A stretch of DNA of 32,108 nt from Flavobacteriaceae bacterium. Its GTDB lineage: Bacteria; Bacteroidota; Bacteroidia; Flavobacteriales; Flavobacteriaceae. The stretch lies in assembly GCA_002711215.1 (NCBI GenBank), contig PAHA01000004.1:1-32108 (forward strand), written 5' to 3'. The position numbers and the translations under genes are program-made. Positions within the stretch are counted from its first letter, which is position 1; each line of letters starts with the position of its first letter. Positions 1 to 5,876 of the stretch are shown here, piece after piece. Below the pieces are notes generated by a model that was given only the letters and a program-made list of their open reading frames with translations, made no database searches and was not told where the DNA came from.

Positions 1-99
1 CCATCTCCATCAGGACTAGTTATAAAACCCATTTTAGATGCACCAACTCTAGCTGCTACTATTTCTGCTTCATAGTAACCATTAAGCATTTTCATATTA
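1..99. repeat. Terminal direct repeat, left copy (circular contig overlap)
   Basis: Bases 1-99 are identical to 32010-32108. The portal reading frame continues through the join: the Met codon starting at 32104 corresponds to base 95, which is 741 bases (247 codons) below the portal start at 836. Ninety-nine is a common assembler k-mer size, so this most likely marks a circular or circularly permuted molecule of 32,009 bp and not a packaged terminal repeat. Confidence 0.95.
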
Positions 100-836
100 G
101 CCATAATAGGTGAAATAAAAGATACACCTCTTGTTTGTTCTGCTCTTTGTGGTAAGTAAGCGTGTATTATTTCATCTGCTGGAACTCTAATATATTCTTG
201 TTGTGGTTTTGGATATGTATTATCGTATGGATGCTTTTTAAATAAATGATAAGCAACTGGTTTACCACCCTTATCAAGCTCAACACCCATCTTAATACTG
301 TTGCCATTTTTAAGCATAGTATCATTTTTATTTTCGTCTAAATGATCTGCTTCTATAAAAGATATTCTAAAACCAAATGGTGAATTGGTATCTTTAACTT
401 TTCTTACTAATACCTCACCATCCCTACATAAAGATTCTATAAATATTTTTTGACAATCTATAAATGTAAGTCTTTCATTTACAGTACAACTACCAAGTTG
501 ACACCACTCTTTCCATGATCTTTCAATAAGCAGGTTAGCCCCAATGTCTAATGACTGATCGTCATTTCGAGCCTTAGAGCTAACTCTTACGCCCTGCTTT
601 CCGATCACATTCGATACCATCAGGTTTAAGTATCTTGAAATGAATGGATCGTTCCTTGCCAAATCACGACCTCTATCTCGTAGAAGTCTTATATTATCCT
701 TAATTTCAGCATCAGCAGAGGTTGAGCTAGTTATAAAATCAGCAAATAACCTGCCTGTATTAGCACCTGTATAACTTCTTTTAAATTTTCTTTTTGGTTT
801 TTTATTACCACCAAATATGTCGTTATACCATGCCAT
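1..836 (-). CDS. Portal protein, N-terminal part (lambda gpB-like); continues at 32009-31358
   Basis: This is the first 278 codons of the portal, the dodecameric ring at the unique capsid vertex through which DNA is packaged and the tail is joined. I translated it by hand. It starts MAWYNDIFGG, has the ARNDPFISRYLNLMVSNVIG stretch, DGEVLVR, ADEIIHAYLPQRAEQTRGVS and then runs off base 1 in an open frame. These are features of the lambda-type portal family that accompanies GpA-type terminases. The ATG at 836 shares one base with the TAA of the upstream gene (TAATG), so translation is probably coupled. Joined to 31358-32009, the protein is 495 residues, close to the size of lambda gpB. The split is only a result of where the circle was opened. 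Confidence 0.93.
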   Translation of the reverse strand, partial: MAWYNDIFGGNKKPKRKFKRSYTGANTGRLFADFITSSTSADAEIKDNIRLLRDRGRDLARNDPFISRYLNLMVSNVIGKQGVRVSSKARNDDQSLDIGANLLIERSWKEWCQLGSCTVNERLTFIDCQKIFIESLCRDGEVLVRKVKDTNSPFGFRISFIEADHLDENKNDTMLKNGNSIKMGVELDKGGKPVAYHLFKKHPYDNTYPKPQQEYIRVPADEIIHAYLPQRAEQTRGVSFISPIMANMKMLNGYYEAEIVAARVGASKMGFITSPDGD

Positions 837-1462
837 TATGTTAAGTCTGTTACATTAGTTGTTTGAGTTGATCCAAAATTTACCTTTACAGTATTACCTG
901 AACCTTGTTTATTTCTTATTCTTGCAAGTTTTATTTCTTTTAAGTATTCAGCTTTATATCTATCTCTAAATGTTAAAAGTTCATCTATAGACATTCTTGA
1001 TAAAGACCTACCAGCTATAGACATTGAAGATTGATCCATTGATGCTCTGTTTTCAATTACAGCTTCTATTGCATCAAGCGTAATCTTTGCATGGCTTCTT
1101 AAATCAGCACTTGTATTAGCTAAGTTTTGAGTAATAGTGGTTCTTCCTGAATCAACCATAATTCTATTAGAATCAGATGATTTAGTTATATATGCTTCCC
1201 AAATGTAATCACCTATTGAATAACTGGTGGTGCTAGATGATGCAGCTTCTATGTAATAGGTGCTATCAGCTTCAGTAGCAGTAAGTGTAAATTTAGCAGT
1301 ACCACCACCACCTGAATCTTCGTGAAATTCATAGGTTAATGCGTAAGAACCAACTGGATAATCACTTGCAAGATCATCCCTACGCCATGCCCAAAAATCT
1401 CCAAGCACAAGTTTACTAGGTTCTTTAGTAGTGTAATTGACTCTATCAAATGCGTTTGACAA
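836..1462 (-). CDS. gpW-like head-tail joining protein with an extra N-terminal beta-rich domain
   Basis: The 208-residue protein sits between the large terminase and portal genes, exactly where lambda encodes gpW, the small protein that plugs the portal before tail joining. The C-terminal third (about residues 140-208: SIAGRSLSRMSIDELLTFR, RYKAEYLKEI, then KVNF) resembles gpW-like proteins, with an RSLSRMSIDEL helix and a short basic strand. The N-terminal 130 residues are rich in Ser, Thr, Tyr and Gly, look beta-stranded, and I do not recognise them. The start is TTG, chosen because AGAGAGGT lies about six bases upstream and no ATG is nearby. Lambda gpW is about 68 residues, so this is much longer. 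The positional argument is strong, the domain match moderate. Confidence 0.6.
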   Translation of the reverse strand: MSNAFDRVNYTTKEPSKLVLGDFWAWRRDDLASDYPVGSYALTYEFHEDSGGGGTAKFTLTATEADSTYYIEAASSSTTSYSIGDYIWEAYITKSSDSNRIMVDSGRTTITQNLANTSADLRSHAKITLDAIEAVIENRASMDQSSMSIAGRSLSRMSIDELLTFRDRYKAEYLKEIKLARIRNKQGSGNTVKVNFGSTQTTNVTDLT

Positions 1463-1549
1463 GTAAAAACCTCTCTTATTTATAGATTAATCTACCTATA
1501 ACACTAAGGTTCATTACTATAATGTCAATATTTATAAGTTAAATAGTTG

Positions 1550-3370
1550 CTATTTCCAAGAAGTAGCAAAATTTTCCCTGTTTATACCCTTTTTTTGTTT
1601 TTGTTGTGCTTTTTGTTGTGGTTTTGAGTTATTTACTAATATCTTGTGTTCAATAACATCATAATTAGGATTTAATATGTAAATAGCAGCAAAATTGTAA
1701 ACAAGAGTATCTAAGGCTTCATTTCTTGGTCTTATTTGTTTCCATATTAAAGACTTTTTACCTCTTATCCATTTAGTAACCCTTTTTTCTGCTGTAAGTT
1801 GTTTAAAATATTCTTCGTCAACATCAGAACAAAAATGTAGTGTAGTAGATTCAGGATCAGTAGATAATCTAGCAAATATAGATTCTTTAGCAGTATCAGT
1901 TCCAACACCATAAAGAACAGCTTTATTTTTACCAACAAATGTAGGTCTATTAGCTATTGGTTTACCAGCTTGTGATAAACCTTTGATAGCAAAGATTCTT
2001 CTAGCTTGTCGTGGCTTAGTAAACTGATAAACCATATTAGTATGATGTCCACCTGAATCTATACAAGCACATGAAATAGGTATGATTCTATTTGTTTCAG
2101 TCTTGTATCTTTTTTTAAGGTAAGCATCTAAATCTGACCATACATTGAAAGCATTAGGATCACCCCAAAATATCTTGTAGTCTATAACCCATGCTTCGTA
2201 GTTCTTACCCCATCCTACTAGTTGGCACTCTAATCTATCTTTCTGACAATCAATTCCTGCTGTTATAACTAAAACATCTTCAGGAACATTAGTTTTATCA
2301 TAAGCCAATCTTCTTTGTAATAAAGTGTCATACTCTACTGCATCGCCTTGTTCTTCCCATGATTCACCTAATGCAGTATTTATAAATGTTTTTAATGTTT
2401 CAGGATTCTTTTTAGCTTCAAGAAAGTTAGTAGCCATTTGCGACCATGTACTCCAAACTGAATAAAGTTCTGATATATGGAATCCTGCTGTATTACTAGA
2501 TTCATTAGATGCTCTCCACTCACCATGTTTTAACATCCATTGTTTTTTTGATTCTTCAATGACTGATCCACATTCCTCACAAGCATAAGCTGCTGTTTCA
2601 GGTTTATCTTCTTCCCAAACAACATTCTTCCATTTCAATACTTGCTTATGTTCACATTCAGGGCAAGGCACATAGTAATAGCGTTTATCTGATTCTTCAA
2701 AAGCTGCTTCTATTGCAGAAAGTCCTTTTATGGTTGGTGTAGAACACATAAATATTTTTCTATTCCAAAATGTTTTAGTTCTAGCTACAGCAAGTGCAAT
2801 AGGTGAACCTTCAGAACCAGCACTTAACTCATATCTATCTACTTCATCCATTAACAAAATTCTAATCGGTCTTGATGCTAAACCTGAAGCAGAATTAGAG
2901 CCAACAATAGTTAAATGACCACCAGCAAACTTCTTATGCATAGTAGTATTGTTTGCATCTCTACTTCTTGCGTCTTTAACACTACCTCTTAACTTTTCAC
3001 TATCTCTAATCATGGCTGACAATCTATCTTTACTAAATGCTTGCCCCATAGCTAGTGTTGGTTGCACAATTAATATTGGTGAAGCATCTTGATCTATGTA
3101 ATAACCTATAGCATTAAGTATTATTTCAGTCTTACCAACTTGCGATGAAGTCATTACAACTATTCTTTCAATATTAGGATTATTGAAAGTGTCCATTATT
3201 TCTCTTTGATATTCTGCTCTACTGGTATTCCATTGACCAGCTTCAGCAGAAGATTCAGGCGATAACTTCCTATAACGATCTGACCACTCAGATAATTTTA
3301 ATTTAGGTGGTGGTTTAAATGTCTGTTTCGTGTTTTTCAACACGATCTGCATATTTTGTAGGTATTCCAT
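1550..3370 (-). CDS. terL: Terminase large subunit (GpA family)
   Basis: This is the motor that pumps DNA into the prohead and cuts it at genome ends. The 606 residues show an adenine/Walker A region with SSQVGKT at 75-81, Walker B LLMDE at 172-176 and the STP coupling motif at 210-212. A four-cysteine knuckle follows (C236, C239, C264, C267), then RNase H-like nuclease acids at D374 (AGID), D438 (CIDSG) and D554 (EALD). The opening KLSEWSDRYRKLSPESSAEAG is characteristic of the lambda GpA family, which normally pairs with cos packaging. The ATG at 3370 overlaps terS by 56 bases and has no good Shine-Dalgarno. Met7 (3352) or a GTG nearby are alternatives, so translation is probably coupled to terS. 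Length is typical. Confidence 0.95.
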   Translation of the reverse strand: MEYLQNMQIVLKNTKQTFKPPPKLKLSEWSDRYRKLSPESSAEAGQWNTSRAEYQREIMDTFNNPNIERIVVMTSSQVGKTEIILNAIGYYIDQDASPILIVQPTLAMGQAFSKDRLSAMIRDSEKLRGSVKDARSRDANNTTMHKKFAGGHLTIVGSNSASGLASRPIRILLMDEVDRYELSAGSEGSPIALAVARTKTFWNRKIFMCSTPTIKGLSAIEAAFEESDKRYYYVPCPECEHKQVLKWKNVVWEEDKPETAAYACEECGSVIEESKKQWMLKHGEWRASNESSNTAGFHISELYSVWSTWSQMATNFLEAKKNPETLKTFINTALGESWEEQGDAVEYDTLLQRRLAYDKTNVPEDVLVITAGIDCQKDRLECQLVGWGKNYEAWVIDYKIFWGDPNAFNVWSDLDAYLKKRYKTETNRIIPISCACIDSGGHHTNMVYQFTKPRQARRIFAIKGLSQAGKPIANRPTFVGKNKAVLYGVGTDTAKESIFARLSTDPESTTLHFCSDVDEEYFKQLTAEKRVTKWIRGKKSLIWKQIRPRNEALDTLVYNFAAIYILNPNYDVIEHKILVNNSKPQQKAQQKQKKGINRENFATSWK

Positions 3371-3815
3371 TGTCTGCTAATTCATTTAGTGCATCATAAA
3401 TGCAATCTTGTATTAATTTTTCAGCTTCAGCGTAGTTATCAGTTGCAATCATTTGATGTGCAAGTCTTGATGGTATGCCTAAGAGCTTTGCTCTAACATT
3501 TGCAACAAAATCAGTCCATGTGTCTTGAACTAAAGGTGCTGGTATTAGCTTTCCTTCTAATTCTGATACTTCTAACTCTGCTTTATCAGCTTGTGCCTTA
3601 GTTAAGCGTGTTTTTTCTTCTGCTATATCACCTGAACCACTTTTTTTGTGATAACCAGCTAGTTTTCTAAGATAACTGATGTAACTATGTCTGCAAACAT
3701 CAACATTTAGTGGTGATCTACCCTTTTTTGATGGTAATACACCTTTTGTAATTAATTCAGAAATGCTTTTTGTTGATAAGTCCAAGTGTTCTGCTACATC
3801 TCGTTGCGTTGCCAT
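3315..3815 (-). CDS. terS: Terminase small subunit (Nu1-like)
   Basis: The small terminase recognises phage DNA at the packaging site and loads the large subunit. The 166-residue protein begins with a winged helix-turn-helix of the Nu1/MerR style (residues 1-40, TQRDVAEHLDLSTKSISELI, then GVLP). A basic linker follows, then a charged coiled coil (EEKTRLTKAQADKAELEVSE) of the kind that drives Nu1 multimerisation. The order terS then terL with overlap is as in lambda. Upstream of its ATG is a 107-base gap that I propose as its binding region. The Shine-Dalgarno is weak (TTAGG). The family call rests on motif style plus position. Confidence 0.85.
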   Translation of the reverse strand: MATQRDVAEHLDLSTKSISELITKGVLPSKKGRSPLNVDVCRHSYISYLRKLAGYHKKSGSGDIAEEKTRLTKAQADKAELEVSELEGKLIPAPLVQDTWTDFVANVRAKLLGIPSRLAHQMIATDNYAEAEKLIQDCIYDALNELADNGIPTKYADRVEKHETDI

Positions 3816-3922
3816 AACCTAACAATTACCTAAATATATATAGCCTATCGCTAAAAAAAAACTGTAGTCGCGAATTACCCATAGAAAACCTACAGAAAGA
3901 ACCTACAATGCCCTGCCCTACC
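3816..3922. other. Candidate cos / small-terminase binding region
   Basis: This is the intergenic gap immediately upstream of terS, where lambda-like phages carry cos. It contains an 8-base direct repeat AACCTACA at 3887-3894 and 3900-3907 (13-base period). An inverted pair, CTGTAG at 3862-3867 and CTACAG at 3890-3895, encloses a TCGCGA palindrome (3868-3873) that stands out in AT-rich DNA. A GCCCTGCCCTACCCTA stretch follows near 3910. Repeats plus location suggest terminase recognition; the nick site itself cannot be told from sequence alone. Confidence 0.4.
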
Positions 3923-4516
3923 CTACTTAGCACTTTTTAACGCCCTGTTAAATGATTTAACAAAGTTTTTATTAAAAACATTTGCACTAAATTTTTCTGC
4001 AATTAAATAAAATGGAAATCTAGGTCTGTAATTAACTGACTTTTCAAAACCAATTATTAACTTAACTCTTTGGTTTTTATTGGTTCTTTCCCATACACCT
4101 GTTGTACCCTTAACTGTTCCTATAAATTGCTTATCTTTCTTGATCAATCCAGTTCTTTTACCAATAATATTACCAAATTTATTTAGCCTAGCGTTAGGTA
4201 TAAATGGTATGGGTATGAACTTGCTGTCTGTCCTTATACCACCATCTACTTGATACTGCATATAATTAGCAACAACATCTTTCATTATTAAAAAACCAAC
4301 TAATAAATTCTTTTTAGCTTTATCTACAAAAAAGCCACGCTTAGTAAATGGTGTTGGTCTATCTAACTTTTTATCTAATTGCTTTCCCATTTCTTTACGC
4401 AACTGAAACAAAGTTGTGTTAATTGCGTTTTGTGTTGCAAAAGGTATTTGTTTCTTTTGTGCGTTAGTAGTCCACTTAGTTATTTCTTTTATATTGCTCT
4501 CTACATTAACTTTCAT
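3923..4516 (-). CDS. Putative virion-associated / neck-type protein (RPTPFTKRG family)
   Basis: The 197-residue basic protein has an N-terminal helix (IPFATQNAINTTLFQLRKEM), a LDRPTPFTKRGFFV motif near residue 50 and beta-rich remainder. The motif matches, from memory, phage structural proteins of the tail-completion or neck type (lambda gpZ / HK97 gp10-like functions). I cannot confirm the fold. If correct, it has been moved: tail-completion genes normally sit beside the connector genes at about 28 kb, but this one lies just upstream of the packaging site and terS. A clean GGAG lies five bases before the ATG. Its start overlaps the small helix-turn-helix gene upstream by 11 bases, so it may be expressed with the end of the early block. 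Confidence 0.45.
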   Translation of the reverse strand: MKVNVESNIKEITKWTTNAQKKQIPFATQNAINTTLFQLRKEMGKQLDKKLDRPTPFTKRGFFVDKAKKNLLVGFLIMKDVVANYMQYQVDGGIRTDSKFIPIPFIPNARLNKFGNIIGKRTGLIKKDKQFIGTVKGTTGVWERTNKNQRVKLIIGFEKSVNYRPRFPFYLIAEKFSANVFNKNFVKSFNRALKSAK

Positions 4517-4670
4517 ACTTTCTCCAATATGATTTAGTCTTAAATACTAAACCAAACTCTTTTGCTTTTCTTCTTACAGTAGATGGATGGCATCCAAAAG
4601 TCATAGCTACATCATGCGAGGACTTACCCTGTTGTATTTTTTCTTTTAATTTGTCTTTATCTATTTTCAT
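4506..4670 (-). CDS. Small helix-turn-helix protein (54 aa)
   Basis: Hand-translated, 54 residues, beginning MKIDKDKLKEKIQQGKSS. Residues 10-40 read as a resolvase/Trp-repressor-like helix-turn-helix: a QQGKSSHDVAMTFG first part, a turn, then HPSTVRRKAKEFG as recognition helix rich in Arg and Lys. It is probably a DNA-binding regulator, or a DNA-binding accessory for packaging given the neighbouring terminase genes. The ATG overlaps the stop of the hydrophobic micropeptide upstream (ATGA), and its own end overlaps the next gene by 11 bases. The Shine-Dalgarno is weak (GGT), consistent with coupled translation. No longer homologue is recognised. Confidence 0.65.
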   Translation of the reverse strand: MKIDKDKLKEKIQQGKSSHDVAMTFGCHPSTVRRKAKEFGLVFKTKSYWRKYES

Positions 4671-4738
4671 CTGTTTACCATGAATTGATATATCGTTAAT
4701 AAAATAAGCATCAATAATGCATAAAAACTTAAATCCAT
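4667..4738 (-). CDS. Hydrophobic micropeptide (23 aa, one membrane span)
   Basis: A 23-codon frame reading MDLSFYALLMLILLTIYQF followed by a short MVNR tail. It is one uninterrupted hydrophobic helix with an acidic N-terminus and Arg at the C-terminus. The ATG shares a base with the stop of the DUF3310 gene (TAATG), and its TGA shares four bases with the next start (ATGA), the same junctions used between proven genes here. There is only a weak AGAG upstream, so expression would depend on coupling. Function unknown; a membrane-acting peptide is possible. A chance frame that merely bridges two genes cannot be excluded. Confidence 0.45.
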   Translation of the reverse strand: MDLSFYALLMLILLTIYQFMVNR

Positions 4739-4980
4739 TATAGGTTCTCTAATTCTTCAATCATCTTATTATTATAAAATCTTAACTTTTTTAGATCACT
4801 TATATTCTGTTGCTTTTCTTTATGTCTATATAAATACTTCCAACAGTTGCCTTCTAAGTAAGATATAAAACCCTGTTTACCTAATTGCTGTTTTATAATC
4901 TCTAAACATGGCATATTACCAATGTTGTAATGTGGTGGTTCGTTAATTAAATCTTCGAAACTATTTATTGTTTTTGGCAT
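4738..4980 (-). CDS. DUF3310 family protein
   Basis: Eighty residues with the DUF3310 pattern: PPHYN near residue 15, then EIIKQQLG, GFISYLEGNCWKYLYRHKEK in the centre and a closing DLKKLRFYNNKMIEEL helix. The family is widespread in tailed phages as a small stand-alone domain. It is sometimes annotated as a nucleotide kinase-like protein, but its activity is not established to my knowledge. It lies in a coupled series of small genes downstream of the replication genes: the start overlaps the previous gene by 20 bases and the stop overlaps the micropeptide start. Whole-domain length suggests it is intact. Confidence 0.8.
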   Translation of the reverse strand: MPKTINSFEDLINEPPHYNIGNMPCLEIIKQQLGKQGFISYLEGNCWKYLYRHKEKQQNISDLKKLRFYNNKMIEELENL

Positions 4981-5164
4981 TTGCTATTCTCCTTTTAGTT
5001 AATTCTCTTTTACATTTAATTCTTAATTTTGGATTTGCATTAGTATCATTCGCTATTCTAACTAATTCATCTTGCTTTGTGGCGTGTAAATAAAAGTGTT
5101 CAGTAGTTGTCTTACCTGTTTGTCTGCTATATGTCTTAACACTTTTCTTTAACTTTGTTGGCAC
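4961..5164 (-). CDS. Small basic protein, unknown function
   Basis: Sixty-seven residues, strongly basic, starting MPTKLKKSVKTYSRQTGKTT and ending in a Lys/Arg-rich helix (LRIKCKRELTKRR). I recall similar short proteins in marine podovirus and siphovirus early regions, but no function. It overlaps both neighbours (29 bases with the upstream 37-residue gene, 20 with DUF3310), which argues for real, compact coding. The charge suggests nucleic-acid contact; that is inference only. Confidence 0.6.
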   Translation of the reverse strand: MPTKLKKSVKTYSRQTGKTTTEHFYLHATKQDELVRIANDTNANPKLRIKCKRELTKRRIANAKNNK

Positions 5165-5249
5165 TTTTCTTATCCTTTTTAAATATCTTATCCCAATTCT
5201 TATCTATTTTCTTTTTATCTTCAGGTCTACGCTTACTACCTTTGCTCAT
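5136..5249 (-). CDS. Small basic protein (37 aa), unknown function
   Basis: Hand-translated 37 residues beginning MSKGSKRRPEDKKKIDKNWD and continuing with a KIFKKDKK stretch. The MSKGSKRRP opening with a short amphipathic NWDKIF motif recurs, from memory, in many T7-like and marine phage genomes as an unnamed conserved small protein. It overlaps the upstream gene by 14 bases and the downstream gene by 29. A GAGAAG lies about eight bases before the ATG. Recurrence of this opening is the main reason to accept so short a gene. Confidence 0.65.
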   Translation of the reverse strand: MSKGSKRRPEDKKKIDKNWDKIFKKDKKSANKVKEKC

Positions 5250-5745
5250 AAGTTATCTTCTCAAAGTTCACTTCTTTACTTAGTTTTGACAACAAATGTT
5301 TAGCATCCATAAAGTCTTTTGGTATGCATCTTAGCAATTCTTCAATACTAAATATTGCAATATCTTTCTCTTGTTTATGTATTTTAACTAACAATGGTTT
5401 TTCTTCATCAGTATCACAAACTAATATATTCTTATTATCAAATCTAAAACACCTAGCATTAGGTTGTATCTGATGATAACCACTAGACTCTAATTTTATA
5501 TTAAGTTGTTGAAATGCCCTATCCATCATTTCTATTTTAGCTATCTTTCTTTTAATTGATTCAGATCGTAAAGATTGTTTTAATATCATTTCTGCTCTAC
5601 AAAACTTTATCTCAAAATCTACACCTACCATCATAAAGATTCTTTTCCTGTTACCCCACTTAGCATAAGTTTCTGATTCATAAGTGCGTAATCCCTTTAA
5701 TTTATCTTTTAACTGATTATCTAAATATGTATTTGGTTGGTTCAT
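5236..5745 (-). CDS. Hypothetical protein following the candidate origin
   Basis: A 169-residue protein I do not recognise. It has a charged helical first half (YESETYAKWGNRKRIFMMVG, then a run of Lys/Arg-rich helices to about residue 85). A mixed second half contains CFRFDNKNILVCDTDEEKPL, and no metal or nucleotide motif is visible. It is the first gene after the iteron region, and its codons 2-4 (Asn-Gln-Pro) carry another AACCAACC copy of the repeat, so the repeat array reaches into the coding sequence. It could be a regulator or accessory factor for replication; this is position only. Confidence 0.6.
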   Translation of the reverse strand: MNQPNTYLDNQLKDKLKGLRTYESETYAKWGNRKRIFMMVGVDFEIKFCRAEMILKQSLRSESIKRKIAKIEMMDRAFQQLNIKLESSGYHQIQPNARCFRFDNKNILVCDTDEEKPLLVKIHKQEKDIAIFSIEELLRCIPKDFMDAKHLLSKLSKEVNFEKITYEQR

Positions 5746-5876
5746 AATACTGTAATCTTAGTTGGTTGGTGGTTGGTTGTATTAGAAATACAAACCAAAC
5801 CAACCATCTTTCTATTGATTTTGCCAAAAAACCCAACCAAAAACCAACCAAAAACCGACCAAAACCCAACCATATC
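5735..5876. repeat. Iteron-like repeats, hairpin and G-rich motifs: candidate replication origin
   Basis: The 129-base gap after the primase-helicase holds many copies of CCAACC/GGTTGG. Four copies lie in one orientation at an exact 11-base period (5833, 5844, 5855, 5866; third copy CCGACC) with A-rich spacers. Opposite-orientation copies lie at 5735, 5764 and 5771. Bases 5764-5776 read GGTTGGTGGTTGG, a two-tetrad G-quadruplex pattern. Bases 5764-5805 can form a long bulged hairpin with a perfect inner stem TTGTATT/AATACAA (5777-5783, 5787-5793). Phased iterons beside a replicative helicase are typical of origins. Operator or mRNA-structure roles remain possible. Confidence 0.55.

Noticed and set aside
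1463-1549. TTGACA-like -35 (1523-1528) in the gap before the gpW-like gene
   Set aside because: No matching -10 at 16-19 bases; the nearest TATA-like box is 20 or more bases away.
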